Of a stretch of DNA of 64,000 nt, positions 8,876-20,526 are shown piece after piece. The notes below the pieces were generated by a model. The model made no database searches, had not been told where the DNA came from, and saw only the letters and a list, made by a program, of their open reading frames with translations. The stretch is taken from assembly GCF_014651835.1 (NCBI RefSeq), contig NZ_BMXQ01000002.1, positions 1 to 64,000 on the forward strand, in the 5' to 3' direction. The DNA comes from Pigmentiphaga litoralis. Lineage in GTDB: Bacteria > Pseudomonadota > Gammaproteobacteria > Burkholderiales > Burkholderiaceae_B. The translations under genes and the position numbers were made by a program. The stretch's first letter is position 1. The number at the start of each line of letters is the position of its first letter.

Positions 8876-9235
8876 ATGGCCCGTCTTCTTTTCGTCCTGA
8901 CCCTTGGCCTGATCGGCTGCGCGCTGTCGCTCGTCAGCAGCCAGTACGAGGCCCGCAGCCTGTTCATGGAACTGGAGCGCGCGCAGGTCGTGACGCGGGA
9001 CCTGGATGTGGACTGGCGCCGTCTGCAACTGGAACAGACCGATCATTCCAAGCATGGTCTGATCGATAACGTGGCGCGCAATACGCTCAAGATGGAGCCG
9101 GTGACGCCGGCTCGCACCATTTATCTCGCGCAGCGCCGCGATCAAAGCGAAGCGCCTGTGGTCCTGCCGTTCGGGCCGCTGGGCGAACCGATGCCGGTGC
9201 CGGCCGGCCGCAATCCGTCGGGAGCCCGCCGATGA
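8876..9235 (+). CDS. ftsL: Cell division protein FtsL
   Basis: Small bitopic divisome protein (119 residues). One membrane segment covers about residues 2-20 and is followed by a periplasmic helix that should form a coiled coil (residues about 25-65). FtsL joins FtsB and FtsQ and helps activate FtsW/FtsI septal synthesis. Sequence conservation in this family is low, so identification rests mainly on topology, size and position between rsmH and ftsI. The C-terminal 35 residues are Pro/Gly-rich. Its stop overlaps the ftsI ATG by four bases. Confidence 0.88.
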   Translation: MARLLFVLTLGLIGCALSLVSSQYEARSLFMELERAQVVTRDLDVDWRRLQLEQTDHSKHGLIDNVARNTLKMEPVTPARTIYLAQRRDQSEAPVVLPFGPLGEPMPVPAGRNPSGARR

Positions 9236-10980
9236 AGCGCAAGAGCACACAAAGCGTCCGCTTTTCGTCCAACCCCGTGCTGCACGCCAAGCTGCCGCCA
9301 TGGCGGTCGCGCTTCGTGCTGTTCCTGCTGTTCGCCGGCTTTGCGACGCTGATGGTGCGCGCCCTGTATCTGCAGGGGCTGTCCAATGAATTCCTGCAGC
9401 GCCAGGGCGAATCGCGCTACGCGCGAACCCTGGTGCTGCCTGCCTCGCGCGGCAAGATCACCGATCGCAATGGCGTGGTGATCGCGTCGAGCGTCCCTGC
9501 GCGCGCCGTGTGGGCGATTCCGGAAGACGTGAAGGCGCCGCCCGACAAGCTGGCCGAACTGGCGAGCCTGCTGGGCATTCCGCTGCGCGATCTGCAGCGC
9601 AAGCTGTCGAACGAAGACAAGACCTTCGTCTACCTGAAGCGCCAATTGACGGTCGAGACGGCCGACAAAGTGGCCGCGCTGGGGCTGGAAGGCATCCACC
9701 AGCAACGCGAAACGATGCGCTACTACCCGGAAGGGGAAATGGTGGCGCACGTGCTCGGCTTTACGAATATCGAAGACAAGGGCCAAGAAGGCATCGAGCT
9801 GGCGTACAACTCGCAGCTGGCCGGCCGTGCCGGCAGCCGCCGGGTGATCAAGGATCGCCTGGGCCGCGTGGTGGAAGACGTGCAGGCCGTGCGCTCGCCC
9901 GCCAACGGCCATGACCTGACCCTGTCCATCGACACCCGTATCCAATACCTCCTGTTTTCGCAGTTGAAGGCGGCGGTTGAAAAGAGCAAGGCGCGCGGCG
10001 CCGCTGCAGTCGTGGTCGATACCCGCACCGGCGAGATCCTGGCGCTGGTGAACCTGCCGACCTACAACCCGAATGCCCGCGAGGGGCTCAATGGCGGACA
10101 GCTGCGTAATCGCGCGCTGACCGACACCTTCGAGCCCGGTTCGACCATCAAGCCGTTTTCGATCGCGCTGGCGATGGACCTGGGCCGCATCCGGCCCAAC
10201 AGCACGTTCGACACCGGCAATGGCCGCATGACCTTCTTTGGCCGGTCGATTTCGGACACTCACGGCTATGGGGTGCTGACCACGGCGGGTGTGATCGAGA
10301 AGTCGAGCAACATCGGCACCTCGTTGATCGCGAACCTGATCGAAAACCGCGAGATGTGGAACAAGTACAGCGAGCTGGGCTTTGGCCAGGTGCCCAAGCT
10401 GGACTTTCCGGGTGCGGTGGCAGGACGCCTGCGTCCGTACGACCGGTGGCGTCCGATCGAAAAAGCCACGATGGCTTATGGCTACGGCCTGTCGGTGTCC
10501 CTGGTGCAGATGGCCCAGGCCTATACGGTGTTTGCCCGCAATGGCGACATGGTGCCGCTGTCGTTCCTGAAGACCGATCGCGAACCGACCCCCACGCAGG
10601 TCTACACGCCGGCCACGGCCAAGACCATGCGCAAGATGATGGAAGCCGTGACGGGCGCCGGCGGTACGGCCGTGCAGGCGCAGGTCATGGGCTATCGCAT
10701 TGCCGGCAAGACCGGCACGGCGCGCAAGATCATCAACGGCGCCTACAGCACCAAGTATGTGGCGTCGTTCATCGGGCTGGCGCCCGCGTCCAACCCGCGC
10801 CTGGTTGTCGCGGTGATGATGGACGAGCCGACCACCGGCAGCGTGTACGGCGGCGCCGTCGCGGGTCCGGTGTTTTCGAATGTGGTCGGCGGCACCCTGC
10901 GGTTGATGGGTGTCGAGCCTGATGCGCCGTTCAAGTCGCTGGTCGTGCCCGATGTGCCGTTGATGGAAGAAGTGCTGTGA
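9232..10980 (+). CDS. ftsI: Septal peptidoglycan transpeptidase FtsI (PBP3)
   Basis: Class B penicillin-binding protein that crosslinks septal peptidoglycan together with FtsW. The 582-residue protein has a short cytoplasmic tail, one membrane anchor (about residues 25-45), a pedestal domain starting near the RGKITDRNG box, and a transpeptidase domain with all three active-site motifs: STIK (catalytic Ser), KSSN and KTGT. Length is normal for the family. It overlaps ftsL and murEF by four bases at each end. Confidence 0.96.
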   Translation: MKRKSTQSVRFSSNPVLHAKLPPWRSRFVLFLLFAGFATLMVRALYLQGLSNEFLQRQGESRYARTLVLPASRGKITDRNGVVIASSVPARAVWAIPEDVKAPPDKLAELASLLGIPLRDLQRKLSNEDKTFVYLKRQLTVETADKVAALGLEGIHQQRETMRYYPEGEMVAHVLGFTNIEDKGQEGIELAYNSQLAGRAGSRRVIKDRLGRVVEDVQAVRSPANGHDLTLSIDTRIQYLLFSQLKAAVEKSKARGAAAVVVDTRTGEILALVNLPTYNPNAREGLNGGQLRNRALTDTFEPGSTIKPFSIALAMDLGRIRPNSTFDTGNGRMTFFGRSISDTHGYGVLTTAGVIEKSSNIGTSLIANLIENREMWNKYSELGFGQVPKLDFPGAVAGRLRPYDRWRPIEKATMAYGYGLSVSLVQMAQAYTVFARNGDMVPLSFLKTDREPTPTQVYTPATAKTMRKMMEAVTGAGGTAVQAQVMGYRIAGKTGTARKIINGAYSTKYVASFIGLAPASNPRLVVAVMMDEPTTGSVYGGAVAGPVFSNVVGGTLRLMGVEPDAPFKSLVVPDVPLMEEVL

Positions 10981-13900
10981 GCGCGGTGGACTTGCGCACG
11001 CAGGCGCGTGATCCGTCCGCCCTGGTGGCCTGGCTGCGCGCGAACGTGCCGGCATCGGCGCAGCTGACCCTGGATTCGCGCGCGGTGTCGGCGGGCGATG
11101 TGTTCCTGGCCTATCCGGGTGCGCGCAGCGACGGCCGCGATTATCTGCGCCAGGCGCTGGCACAAGGTGCGGCGGCCGTGGTGTTCGAAGCGGCCGAGGG
11201 GGCGCATGGCGCCGAGATCGATTCCCTGCTGGCCGAGCGCGGCGTGCCCGCTTGCGCCTATGTGGGACTGAAAGAAGCCCTGGGCGAGACGGCGTCGGCC
11301 TGGTATGGCGAGCCGTCGAAAGCCATGACCGTGATCGCGGTGACCGGCACCAATGGCAAGACCTCATGCACGCAGTGGCTGGCCGATGCCTTGACCGCTC
11401 ACGGCCAGCCTTGCGGCGTGATCGGCACGCTGGGCATTCGTACGCCGACGGCCGATGGCGCGGGCGCGCATGTCGTGACCGGCTTGACGACGCCCGATGC
11501 CGTGGCCTTGCATCGGTCGCTGGCGCAGATGCGCGCAGCGGGCACGGTGGCCGTGGCGATCGAGGCATCGTCGATCGGCATTGCCGAAGGCCGCATGGAT
11601 GGTCTGCACGTGGATGTGGCCGTGCTGACCAACCTGACGCGCGACCATCTGGACTACCACGGCGACATGGCCGAATACGAGCGGCAGAAGACGCGGCTGT
11701 TCACCTGGGAAGGCGTGCGCGCGGCCATCGTGAACCTGGATGACCCGGCCGGGCATCGGGTGCTGGATGCGATCGCGGCGAATGCAGCCAAGGCCATGGC
11801 GGTGTTGCCCGCCGACGGCGCGGTCGAACCCGTGGCCCTGAGCGGCTTCACGCTGGATGCCGCGTCGGCGGTCAAGCCCGACGGGGTGTCGGTGCTGTCG
11901 GCCAGCGACCTGCATGGCACCAGCCAGGGCATGGTCTTTACCTTGAATCTGGACGACCGCTCGGTGCAGATCGCCACGCATCTGCTGGGCGCGCACAACG
12001 TCGCCAACCTGCTGGCCGTGGGCGGCGTGCTGCGCGCGCTGGGCTGGTCGGTGCAGGACACGGCGGGCGCACTGGGTTCGGCGCAGGCCGCGCCGGGCCG
12101 CCTCGAAGCCGTGGCCGCGCCCGACAGCACGCCGGGTGATGGCACCCCCTTGGTGGTGGTCGATTACGCGCATTCGCCCGACGCGCTGGAACGTGCGATC
12201 GACGCATTGCTGACGGTGGCGGCCGCGCGCGGGGGCCGCTGCGTGTGCGTGTTTGGCTGCGGCGGTGATCGCGACGCGGGCAAGCGTCCGGAAATGGGCC
12301 GCATCGCGGCTGCGCGTGCCGACCGTGTGGTCGTCACCAGCGACAACCCGCGCAGCGAATCGCCGCGCGCCATCATCGAACAGATTCTTGCCGGCGTACC
12401 TGCCGATCTGCTGCAGCAGGCCGACCGCGTGACGTCCGACATCGATCGGGCACACGCCATTCGCGCCGCCATTCTCGGCGCGGACATTCACGACGTGATC
12501 CTGCTCGCGGGCAAGGGTCACGAGTCTTACCAGGAAATCGCCGGCGTGCGACAGCCCTTCTCGGATGTCGATGAAGCGCGCAAGGTCCTTGCCGGCTACC
12601 CGCGACAGGAAACACGTATTTTGGGATTCATGAGTCTGGCGGATGCGACGTCCGCCATGCAGGGCGTGCTGCACGGCGCATCGGGTGAATCGGCCGCTGC
12701 GCCGCGGATCGCGATCCACGGCGTCAGCACGGATTCGCGCAGCGTTGCCACGGGCGACCTGTTCGTTGCGCTGGTCGGCGAAAAGTTCGATGCGCACGAT
12801 TACGTTGCGGCCGTGGCGCAAGCCGGCGCGGCGGCGGTCGTGGTGCAGCGCCCGATGGACGATGTGGGCGTGCCGCAGATCGTGGTGTCCGACACGCGTG
12901 TGGCGCTGGCCCGTCTGGCCGCAGCCTGGCGCGCGCGGTTTGCCATTCCGCTGATCGGCGTGACCGGCAGCAACGGCAAGACGACCACCAAGGAAATGAT
13001 CGCCGCGATCCTGGCCGCGTGGCACGGCGAGCCGGCGCGCCTGGCGACCCGTGGCAACTTGAACAACGAGATCGGCGTGCCGCTGACCTTGCTGCGCCTG
13101 ACGGCCTCGCATCAAAGCGCGGTGGTGGAGCTGGGCATGAACCACCCGGGCGAGATCGCCCAGCTGGCGCGCGTGGCGGCGCCGACGGTGGGCCTGGTGA
13201 ACAACGCGCAGCGCGAGCACCAGGAATTCATGCACACGGTCGAAGCGGTCGCGCGTGAAAACGGCGCCGTGATCGAACACTTGCCGCCTGATGGCGTGGC
13301 CGTGTTCCCGAGCGACGATCCGCATACCCCGATCTGGATGGCGCTGGCCGGTGCACGCCCGTGCCTGCGCTTTGGCCTGGACGGCCATGCCGAGGTCACC
13401 CCCGAAGTGACCGCCACCGGCATCGACATGCAGGCCTTCGACACCCGCTTCACGCTGGTGACGCCCGCCGGGTCGGCGCCGGTGGTGCTGGCCGCCGCGG
13501 GCCAGCACAACGTGCGCAATGCGCTGGCGGCCGCCGCCTGCGCCCTGGCCATCGGCACGCCGCTGGCCAAGGTGGTGGATGGCCTGCAGGCGTTTGCGCC
13601 GGTCAAGGGCCGCATGCAGCGCCATGCGCTGCCGTCGGGCGGCCTGCTGATCGACGACACCTACAACGCAAATCCTGATTCGGCCCGCGCCGCGATCGAC
13701 GTGCTGGCCAGCCTGCCGTCGCCACGTGTGCTGGTGCTGGGTGACATGGGCGAGGTCGGCAATGACGGCCCCGCCATGCATCGTGAAGTGGGCGAGTACG
13801 CACGCGCCTGCGGCATCGATGCGGTGTTCGCATTGGGTGATGCCACCCGCGACACGGTGGCCGCGTTCAACGCAGATGCCGACGGGAACGGCGTGCATGC

Positions 13901-14063
13901 GGACCGGGTGGAAGACCTGGCCCCGGCGATCCAGGCCGTGCAGCCGGCGTCGGTGCTGGTGAAGGGTTCACGCTTCATGCGTATGGAACGGGTGGTGGCA
14001 GCCTTGCTGGCCGGCAACGACCCGTCGACTGACTTTTTGAATGGTACGCGGAATGCTGCTTGA
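10977..14063 (+). CDS. murEF: Bifunctional MurE-MurF fusion (two UDP-MurNAc-peptide ligases)
   Basis: One continuous 1028-residue reading frame holds two ligases that are separate genes in most bacteria. Residues 1 to about 545 are MurE (adds meso-diaminopimelate): P-loop GTNGKTS and the DNPR motif diagnostic for diaminopimelate rather than lysine. From about residue 552 comes MurF (adds D-Ala-D-Ala): P-loop [11 protein letters not shown], later [10 protein letters not shown]. The ancestral MurF start survives as an internal ATG at 12630, with no stop codon between the halves. The same fusion is known in Bordetella. Fusing consecutive steps may channel UDP-MurNAc-tripeptide. The GTG start overlaps the ftsI stop; the 3' end overlaps mraY by 11 bases. 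Confidence 0.95.
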   Translation: MSAVDLRTQARDPSALVAWLRANVPASAQLTLDSRAVSAGDVFLAYPGARSDGRDYLRQALAQGAAAVVFEAAEGAHGAEIDSLLAERGVPACAYVGLKEALGETASAWYGEPSKAMTVIAVTGTNGKTSCTQWLADALTAHGQPCGVIGTLGIRTPTADGAGAHVVTGLTTPDAVALHRSLAQMRAAGTVAVAIEASSIGIAEGRMDGLHVDVAVLTNLTRDHLDYHGDMAEYERQKTRLFTWEGVRAAIVNLDDPAGHRVLDAIAANAAKAMAVLPADGAVEPVALSGFTLDAASAVKPDGVSVLSASDLHGTSQGMVFTLNLDDRSVQIATHLLGAHNVANLLAVGGVLRALGWSVQDTAGALGSAQAAPGRLEAVAAPDSTPGDGTPLVVVDYAHSPDALERAIDALLTVAAARGGRCVCVFGCGGDRDAGKRPEMGRIAAARADRVVVTSDNPRSESPRAIIEQILAGVPADLLQQADRVTSDIDRAHAIRAAILGADIHDVILLAGKGHESYQEIAGVRQPFSDVDEARKVLAGYPRQETRILGFMSLADATSAMQGVLHGASGESAAAPRIAIHGVSTDSRSVATGDLFVALVGEKFDAHDYVAAVAQAGAAAVVVQRPMDDVGVPQIVVSDTRVALARLAAAWRARFAIPLIGVTGSNGKTTTKEMIAAILAAWHGEPARLATRGNLNNEIGVPLTLLRLTASHQSAVVELGMNHPGEIAQLARVAAPTVGLVNNAQREHQEFMHTVEAVARENGAVIEHLPPDGVAVFPSDDPHTPIWMALAGARPCLRFGLDGHAEVTPEVTATGIDMQAFDTRFTLVTPAGSAPVVLAAAGQHNVRNALAAAACALAIGTPLAKVVDGLQAFAPVKGRMQRHALPSGGLLIDDTYNANPDSARAAIDVLASLPSPRVLVLGDMGEVGNDGPAMHREVGEYARACGIDAVFALGDATRDTVAAFNADADGNGVHADRVEDLAPAIQAVQPASVLVKGSRFMRMERVVAALLAGNDPSTDFLNGTRNAA

Positions 14064-15222
14064 ACTGGCCCAGTGGCTATCCGAAGACTTCCGGGGTTTC
14101 TCGGTTTTCAGCTATATCACGCTGCGCGCGGTGTTCGCGTGCGCGACGTCTCTGTTGATCGGGCTGGTGGCGGGCCCGTGGGTGATCCGCCGCCTGACCG
14201 CGCTCAAGATCGGCCAGGCCGTGCGCGCCTACGGTCCGGAGTCGCATCTGGTCAAGAACGGCACGCCCACCATGGGTGGCGCGCTGATCCTGATTTCGAT
14301 CGGCGTATCGACCGTGTTGTGGGCCGACTGGAGCAACCGCTTCGTATGGGTCGTGCTGCTGGTCACGTTCGGCTTCGGCTGGATTGGCTGGGCCGATGAT
14401 TACCGCAAGGTGGTGCGCCGGGATCCGGAAGGCATGCCGGCGCGGGAAAAGATCTTCTGGCAGGCCCTGATCGGTCTGGTGGCGTCGGTCTATCTGACCT
14501 TTGCGATCGCGGCGACCGACCTGGCCGGCACCTGGGTGCTGTTCCGCGACTGGATCCACGGCGGATTCACGATGGCGTTGCCGACAAGGGCCGACCTGAT
14601 CGTGCCGTTCTTCAAGAGCATCAGCCTGCCGCTGGGCGCGCTGGGTTTCATGGTGCTGACGTGGATGGTGATCGTCGGCACGAGCAATGCGGTCAACCTG
14701 ACCGACGGGCTGGATGGCCTGGCGATCATGCCGACCGTGCTGGTGGGCAGTGCATTGGGCGTGTTCGCGTATGTGGTGGGCCGCACGGACTATTCGCGCT
14801 ACCTGCTGTTTCCGTACATTCCGGGCGCCTCGGAATTGATGGTGATCTGCGCGGCGCTGGCCGGGGCGGGCCTGGCCTTCCTGTGGTTCAACGCGTATCC
14901 GGCGCAGGTGTTCATGGGTGACGTCGGCGCACTGGCGCTGGGTGGTGCGCTGGGCACCATGGCCGTGATCGTGCGCCAGGAAATCGTGCTGTTCATCATG
15001 GGTGGCGTGTTTGTGGTCGAAACGCTGTCCGTGATCATGCAGGTCACGTGGTTCAAGTACACGAAGAAGCGGTATGGCCAGGGCCGCCGCATCTTCAAGA
15101 TGGCGCCGCTGCACCATCATTTCGAGGTCAGCGGCTGGAAAGAAACGCAGGTCGTCGTGCGGTTCTGGATCATCACCATGATGTTGGTGCTGATCGGACT
15201 GTCGACCCTCAAGTTGCGGTGA
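14053..15222 (+). CDS. mraY: Phospho-MurNAc-pentapeptide transferase
   Basis: Integral membrane enzyme that moves phospho-MurNAc-pentapeptide to undecaprenyl phosphate, making lipid I. The product from the ATG at 14053 has 389 residues and about ten membrane segments. Family motifs are present: the TPTMGG loop, DDYRKV with the paired Asp, [25 protein letters not shown], and the terminal HHHFE. I prefer 14053 (MLLELAQWL, the usual start) over the in-frame ATG at 14041. It overlaps murEF by 11 bases, and murD follows directly. Confidence 0.96.
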   Translation: MLLELAQWLSEDFRGFSVFSYITLRAVFACATSLLIGLVAGPWVIRRLTALKIGQAVRAYGPESHLVKNGTPTMGGALILISIGVSTVLWADWSNRFVWVVLLVTFGFGWIGWADDYRKVVRRDPEGMPAREKIFWQALIGLVASVYLTFAIAATDLAGTWVLFRDWIHGGFTMALPTRADLIVPFFKSISLPLGALGFMVLTWMVIVGTSNAVNLTDGLDGLAIMPTVLVGSALGVFAYVVGRTDYSRYLLFPYIPGASELMVICAALAGAGLAFLWFNAYPAQVFMGDVGALALGGALGTMAVIVRQEIVLFIMGGVFVVETLSVIMQVTWFKYTKKRYGQGRRIFKMAPLHHHFEVSGWKETQVVVRFWIITMMLVLIGLSTLKLR

Positions 15223-15235
15223 TGTGGAAGCCTTG

Positions 15236-16771
15236 ATGGACACGCTGGAGTCTCCTGTCGCGATGCCGTTCACCCTGGTCCTTGGCCTGGGCGAGACCGG
15301 CTCGGCCGCGGTGCAGTGGTGCGTACGCACCGGCTGCGGCGTGCGCGTCGCCGACACGCGGACCGACACGAACGGCCTGGCCGCGCTGCGCGAGCAGGCG
15401 GGCGACGCCCGATTCGTGCTCGGCGCGGCGGCCCTGCAGGACATCGATGGCGAATCGCAATTCGACCTGGCGCTGCTTGAAGGCGTGGACCGGGTGGTGC
15501 TGAGCCCCGGCCTGTCGCCCCGTTTGGCCCCGGCCCGCGCGCTGGTGGACGCGGCCCGGTCACGCGGCATTCCGGTCATCGGCGAAATCGAACTGTTCGC
15601 GCAAGCGCTGAACACGCTCAAGATTGAGCAGGCCTATGCCCCAAAAGTATTGGCCATTACCGGCACCAACGGCAAGACCACGGTTACGTCATTGACGGGC
15701 CGGCTGGTAGCTGCCGCCGGCAAGTCGGTGGCGGTGGCGGGCAACATCAGCCCCGCCGCGCTGACGGCATTGATGGCCGCGCAGGACGCGAACGCGCTGC
15801 CCGACGTGTGGGTGTTGGAACTGTCCAGCTTCCAGCTGGAGACCACCCGCAGCCTGCATCCCGATGCGGCCGTGGTGCTGAACGTGACGCAGGATCACCT
15901 GGACTGGCATGGCGACATGGCGTCCTATGCCGCGGCCAAGGCCAGGCTGTTGACGGCGTCTGCCATTGCCATCGTGAACCGGGATGACCCGACCACGGTG
16001 GCCATGGTCGATCGGCTGGACGCCGACCGGGTGCGCAGCTTTGGCCGCGACCTGCCCGCGCTGGCCGGCGACATGGGCATGGACCACAGCCATGGCGTGG
16101 CCTGGCTGGCCGAGTCCGCCTTTGACGAGTTCGACGCCGAGCCCGTCAAGCGCAAAAAGAACGATCCCATTCTGCGGGCTGCCGGGCGCGTCGTGCGCCT
16201 GATGCCGGTCGACGCGCTGCTGGTGCGCGGTCAGCACAACGCCGCCAATGTGCTGGCAGCCCTGCAACTGGCCCGGTGCATCGGCTTGTCGTTGGTGCCC
16301 ATGCTGCACTCGGTGCGCGATTACCGCGGCGAGCCGCATCGCGTCGAATTCCTGCGCACGATCGCCGGGGTCGATTTCATCGACGACAGCAAGGGCACGA
16401 ACGTGGGCGCCACCGTGGCGGCCCTGGAAGGCCTGGGCCAGCGGTCGGTATTGATTGCAGGCGGCGTGGGCAAGGGGCAGGACTTTGCGCCGCTGGCGCG
16501 CGCCGTGGCGCTGCATGCCCGCGCCGTGGTCCTGATCGGGCGCGATGCGCCTGCAATGGCCGATGCCTTGGCGGGCACGAACGTTCCTTTGGTCACGAGC
16601 GAGTCGCTCGAAGCCGCCGTCCAGACCGCCATGACGCACGCCGAAGACGGCGACGCGGTGCTGCTGTCGCCCGCCTGCGCCAGCTTCGACATGTTCCGCG
16701 ACTACAAGCACCGTGCCGATGTGTTCGACGCCGCGGTCACCGAACTCGCGCACGATCGCGGAGAGATCTGA
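15236..16771 (+). CDS. murD: UDP-N-acetylmuramoyl-L-alanine:D-glutamate ligase
   Basis: Adds D-glutamate to UDP-MurNAc-L-alanine in the cytoplasm. About 511 residues, a little longer than the E. coli enzyme. Seen are the N-terminal Rossmann motif VLGLGETG, the P-loop [11 protein letters not shown], the LELSSFQLE and [11 protein letters not shown] blocks, and [12 protein letters not shown] chose the ATG at 15236 because GGAAG sits six bases before it; a GTG at 15224 is in frame. An insertion around residues 290-320 (Asp/Glu/Lys-rich, [11 protein letters not shown]) lengthens the central region. Confidence 0.95.
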   Translation: MDTLESPVAMPFTLVLGLGETGSAAVQWCVRTGCGVRVADTRTDTNGLAALREQAGDARFVLGAAALQDIDGESQFDLALLEGVDRVVLSPGLSPRLAPARALVDAARSRGIPVIGEIELFAQALNTLKIEQAYAPKVLAITGTNGKTTVTSLTGRLVAAAGKSVAVAGNISPAALTALMAAQDANALPDVWVLELSSFQLETTRSLHPDAAVVLNVTQDHLDWHGDMASYAAAKARLLTASAIAIVNRDDPTTVAMVDRLDADRVRSFGRDLPALAGDMGMDHSHGVAWLAESAFDEFDAEPVKRKKNDPILRAAGRVVRLMPVDALLVRGQHNAANVLAALQLARCIGLSLVPMLHSVRDYRGEPHRVEFLRTIAGVDFIDDSKGTNVGATVAALEGLGQRSVLIAGGVGKGQDFAPLARAVALHARAVVLIGRDAPAMADALAGTNVPLVTSESLEAAVQTAMTHAEDGDAVLLSPACASFDMFRDYKHRADVFDAAVTELAHDRGEI

Positions 16772-16772
16772 C

Positions 16773-17966
16773 ATGAGCCTGTTCGCAGAACTGTCCAATG
16801 GTGTGAACGCCGTCCGGCCCAGCCGCACGCGCATGCTCAATTACGACGCCGCGCTGGTGGTGTCCGCCGCTGCCCTGCTGCTGATGGGCCTGGTCATGGT
16901 GTATTCGGCCTCGGTCACGCTGGCCGATTCGCCCAAGTACAAGAACTACGGCAACTACTTCTTTTTGATCCGCCACGTGGCCTACCTGATGGTGGGGCTG
17001 TTCGCGGCGGTGTTCACGTTCTCGATCCGCATGGACACCTGGCAGCGGTACGCCATGCTGCTGTTCTCGATCTCGCTGGTGCTGCTGGCCGTGGTGCTGG
17101 TGCCCGGCATCGGCCGCGAAGTGAACGGCGCGCATCGCTGGCTGCCACTGGGCATCGTCAACTTCCAGCCGTCCGAGCTGATGAAGCTGGCGGTGCTGAT
17201 CTACGCCGCCGACTACACGGTGCGCAAGCAGGAACACATGCAGTTCTTCTGGCGCGGCTTCGTGCCGATGGCGGTTGCGATGGCGGCCACCGGCCTGCTG
17301 TTGCTGCTCGAGCCCGACCTGGGCGCCTTCGTGGTGGTCGTGGCCATTTCGATGGGCATCCTGTTCCTGGGCGGCATGAACGGCAAGCTGTTCGCGGGCC
17401 TGGCTGGCGTGCTGGTCGGCACCTTCATGCTGCTGATCTGGGCCGCGCCGTGGCGCCGGGAACGTCTGTTCGCCTACCTGGACCCGTGGAGCGAAGGCAA
17501 CGCGCTGGGCAAGGCCTACCAGCTGTCGCACTCGCTGATCGCCTTCGGCCGCGGCGAATGGTTGGGCGTGGGCCTGGGCGGCAGTGTCGAAAAACTCCAC
17601 TACCTGCCCGAAGCGCATACGGACTTTTTGCTGGCCGTGATCGGCGAAGAACTGGGCTTCGTTGGCGTCGCCGTCGTGATCCTGCTGTTCGCCACCATCG
17701 TGCGCCGGGGCTTCGAAATCGGCCGCCAGGCCATCGCCATGGACCGCACCTTCAGCGGCCTGGTCGCCAAGGGTGTCGTGCTGTGGTTCGGCGTGCAGAC
17801 GCTGATCAACATGGGCGTGAACCTGGGCCTGTTGCCAACCAAGGGCCTGACCCTGCCGTTCATGAGCTTTGGCGGCACGGGCATCGTGTTCAACATGTGC
17901 GCGCTGGCCGTGCTGATGCGCGTGGACTACGAAAACCGCATTCTGATGCGTGGAGGGCGCCTGTGA
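16773..17966 (+). CDS. ftsW: Lipid II polymerase FtsW
   Basis: SEDS-family membrane glycosyltransferase that polymerises septal glycan with FtsI. The product from the ATG at 16773 has 397 residues and about ten membrane segments. Family features: VMVYSAS in the first helix, [10 protein letters not shown], the FQPSELMKL block, [10 protein letters not shown] with the catalytic Asp region, [32 protein letters not shown] and PFMSFGG near the end. Its start lies one base after the murD stop and its stop overlaps the murG GTG. Confidence 0.96.
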   Translation: MSLFAELSNGVNAVRPSRTRMLNYDAALVVSAAALLLMGLVMVYSASVTLADSPKYKNYGNYFFLIRHVAYLMVGLFAAVFTFSIRMDTWQRYAMLLFSISLVLLAVVLVPGIGREVNGAHRWLPLGIVNFQPSELMKLAVLIYAADYTVRKQEHMQFFWRGFVPMAVAMAATGLLLLLEPDLGAFVVVVAISMGILFLGGMNGKLFAGLAGVLVGTFMLLIWAAPWRRERLFAYLDPWSEGNALGKAYQLSHSLIAFGRGEWLGVGLGGSVEKLHYLPEAHTDFLLAVIGEELGFVGVAVVILLFATIVRRGFEIGRQAIAMDRTFSGLVAKGVVLWFGVQTLINMGVNLGLLPTKGLTLPFMSFGGTGIVFNMCALAVLMRVDYENRILMRGGRL

Positions 17967-19075
17967 GCTCACCCCTCGTCCCCACACGCACCCTGATGGT
18001 CATGGCCGGTGGCACGGGCGGGCATATCATGCCCGGCCTGGCCGTTGCGCAAGACCTGCGTGCGCGCGGATGGAACGTGGTCTGGATGGGCCACCCCGAA
18101 GGTATGGAATCGCGTTTGGTGCCGCCGCAAGGTATCCAGCTGGTGCCGCTGCGCTTTTCGGGCGTGCGCGGCAAGGGCGTCAAGACGCTGGTCAAGCTGC
18201 CGTTCACGCTGCTGCGCGCGCTGGGCCAGGCCTTCTCGGCCCTGGGCCGGCACAAGCCCGACGTGGTGCTGGGCATGGGCGGCTACGTGGCCCTGCCGGG
18301 CGGCCTGATGGCGGCGATGCGCGGCATTCCGCTGGTGCTGCATGAACAGAATTCCGTGGCCGGCATGACCAACAAGGTGCTCGCCCGTGTGGCGGACCAG
18401 GTGCTGACGGCCTTTCCGGGCGCGTTTCCAGGCAGGACCCGCGGCCACTCGGCCGTTGAGCAGGTCGGCAATCCGGTGCGCCCCGAAATGACCCGCGTGG
18501 CGGCGCCCGCTGATCGCCTGGCTGGCCGCACCGGCCCGCTGCGCCTGCTGGTGGTGGGCGGCAGCCTGGGCGCGCAGGCGCTGAACGACACCGTGCCGCA
18601 AGCCCTGGCCCGCCTGCCGGCCGCAGCGCGTCCAACCGTCGTGCACCAGGCTGGCGAAAAGCACCTGGCCGCCTTGCAGGCGTCGTATGCCACCGCTGGC
18701 GTGGCGGGCGACTGCCTTGCGTTCATTACCGATATGGCCGCGGCGTATGCCGATGCCGATCTGGTGATCTGCCGGTCGGGCGCCATGACCGTGGCCGAGA
18801 TCTGCTCGGCAGGCGCTGCCGCGCTGTTCGTGCCGTTTCCGCACGCGGTCGACGACCACCAGACCACCAACGCCAGATACCTGAGCGATGCGCAGGCCGG
18901 CTGGCTCAAGCCCCAATCGGCGCTGACGCCCGAATGGCTGGCGGCCTGGCTGGCCGAGCGCACCCGCCCCGAATTGATCGAGACCGCGACGCGTGCGCGT
19001 GCGATGGCCCGGCCGCTGGCAACCGCCCGCATCGCCGACATCTGCGAAGCCGCGGCGCGCAAAGAGAAACCATGA
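17963..19075 (+). CDS. murG: Lipid II synthase MurG (GlcNAc transferase)
   Basis: Peripheral membrane GT-B enzyme that adds GlcNAc to lipid I to form lipid II. 370 residues from the GTG at 17963, which overlaps the ftsW stop; the open frame continues upstream but without family similarity. Motifs are [12 protein letters not shown] (the usual glycine-rich loop, here with IMPGLA), [35 protein letters not shown] and [11 protein letters not shown]. In Bordetella, MurG is reported to scaffold cytoplasmic wall enzymes including the MurE-F fusion, which fits this cluster. Confidence 0.95.
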   Translation: MSSPLVPTRTLMVMAGGTGGHIMPGLAVAQDLRARGWNVVWMGHPEGMESRLVPPQGIQLVPLRFSGVRGKGVKTLVKLPFTLLRALGQAFSALGRHKPDVVLGMGGYVALPGGLMAAMRGIPLVLHEQNSVAGMTNKVLARVADQVLTAFPGAFPGRTRGHSAVEQVGNPVRPEMTRVAAPADRLAGRTGPLRLLVVGGSLGAQALNDTVPQALARLPAAARPTVVHQAGEKHLAALQASYATAGVAGDCLAFITDMAAAYADADLVICRSGAMTVAEICSAGAAALFVPFPHAVDDHQTTNARYLSDAQAGWLKPQSALTPEWLAAWLAERTRPELIETATRARAMARPLATARIADICEAAARKEKP

Positions 19076-20526
19076 GACACCGGATCAGACACATCCACTT
19101 CGTTGGCATCGGCGGCTCCGGCATGAGCGGTATCGCCGAAGTCCTGCTGAACCTCGGCTACCGCATCAGCGGGTCCGACCTGGCCGACAACGCGACCACG
19201 CAGCGCCTGGCCGCGCTGGGCGCGTGCATCGTGCAGGGCCACAAGGCCGAGAACATCGAAGGCGTCGATGCCATCGTCACGTCGACCGCCGTCGCGGGCA
19301 ACAATCCTGAAGTGATTGCGGCCCGCAACAAACGTATTCCCGTCGTGCCGCGCGCACTGATGCTGGCCGAACTGATGCGCCTGAAGCGTGGCATTGCCGT
19401 GGCCGGCACGCATGGCAAGACCACCACCACCAGCCTGGTCGCCAGCATTCTGGCGGCGGGCGACCTGGATCCGACCTTCGTGATCGGCGGGCGGCTGAAT
19501 TCGGCGGGCGCCAATGCCAAGCTGGGGCAGGGCGAGTTCATCGTGGTCGAGGCCGACGAGTCCGACGCGTCCTTCCTGAACCTGCTGCCTGTCATGGCGG
19601 TGATCACGAACATCGACGCCGATCACATGGACACCTATGGCCATGACTTCGCGCGGCTGAAAAGCGCGTTTGTCGAATTCACGCAGCGCATGCCGTTCTA
19701 TGGCACCGCGGTGCTGTGTTCGGACGACGCCAGCGTGCGCGAGATCATGCCCTTCATTTCGCGCCCGATCACGACCTACGGCTTTAACGCCGACGCGCAG
19801 ATCCGCGCGATCGACGTGCGCGCCGACGGCCCGCGCATGTGCTTTACCGTGCTGCGCCGCGACCGCGACGTGGAGTTGCCGCCCATCGACATCACGCTGA
19901 ACCTGCCGGGCGAGCACAACGTGCGCAACGCCCTGGCCGCGATCGCGGTGGCGACTGAACTGGGCGTGTCCGACAGCGCCATCCGAGATGCCCTGGCCGC
20001 GTTCAACGGCGTGAACCGCCGCTTTACGCAGGCCGGCGTGTTCCCGGTGACCGACGCCAATGGCGGCGGCAGCTTCCGCGTGATCGACGACTACGGTCAC
20101 CATCCGGTCGAAATGGCCGCGACGCTGGCTGCGGCCCGTGGCGCCTATCCCGAACACCGCATCGTGCTGGCCTTCCAGCCGCACCGCTACACCCGCACGC
20201 GTGACTGCTTCGAGGACTTCGTCAAAGTCCTGGGCACCGCAGACGCCGTGCTGCTGGCCGAGGTCTACCCGGCCGGCGAAACCCCGATCGTGGCCGCCGA
20301 TGGCCGCTCGCTGACCCGCGCCGTGCGGGTGGTGGGCCGCGTCGAACCCGTGTTCGTCGAAGACATTGCCGACATGCCGCACACCATTGCCGACTTCGCG
20401 CGCGATGGCGACGTGGTCATCGTCATGGGCGCCGGTTCGATTGGCGCCGTCCCGGCCAAGGTGGGCGCGCTGTTCAACGCGCCGCAGCACGCCGCCGCAC
20501 CGATTCTTCAAGGAAGTCCGTCATGA
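19072..20526 (+). CDS. murC: UDP-N-acetylmuramate:L-alanine ligase
   Basis: First of the Mur ligases; adds L-alanine to UDP-MurNAc. 484 residues from the ATG at 19072 (overlapping the murG stop by four bases). The start is fixed by the conserved [20 protein letters not shown] dinucleotide-like fold. Also visible are the P-loop [47 protein letters not shown] and the late DDYGHHPVE and FQPHRYTRT blocks. The last codons overlap the ddl ATG. Confidence 0.96.
   Translation: MRHRIRHIHFVGIGGSGMSGIAEVLLNLGYRISGSDLADNATTQRLAALGACIVQGHKAENIEGVDAIVTSTAVAGNNPEVIAARNKRIPVVPRALMLAELMRLKRGIAVAGTHGKTTTTSLVASILAAGDLDPTFVIGGRLNSAGANAKLGQGEFIVVEADESDASFLNLLPVMAVITNIDADHMDTYGHDFARLKSAFVEFTQRMPFYGTAVLCSDDASVREIMPFISRPITTYGFNADAQIRAIDVRADGPRMCFTVLRRDRDVELPPIDITLNLPGEHNVRNALAAIAVATELGVSDSAIRDALAAFNGVNRRFTQAGVFPVTDANGGGSFRVIDDYGHHPVEMAATLAAARGAYPEHRIVLAFQPHRYTRTRDCFEDFVKVLGTADAVLLAEVYPAGETPIVAADGRSLTRAVRVVGRVEPVFVEDIADMPHTIADFARDGDVVIVMGAGSIGAVPAKVGALFNAPQHAAAPILQGSPS

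Noticed and set aside
11364-13898. An 844-codon frame opposite murEF
   Set aside because: Low-complexity His/Arg/Gly composition typical of antisense frames; murEF is fully supported.
12630-14063. murF as a separate gene starting at the internal ATG
   Set aside because: No stop codon separates it from murE and no good ribosome site precedes the ATG; a single fused product explains the sequence better. Secondary use of the ATG cannot be excluded.
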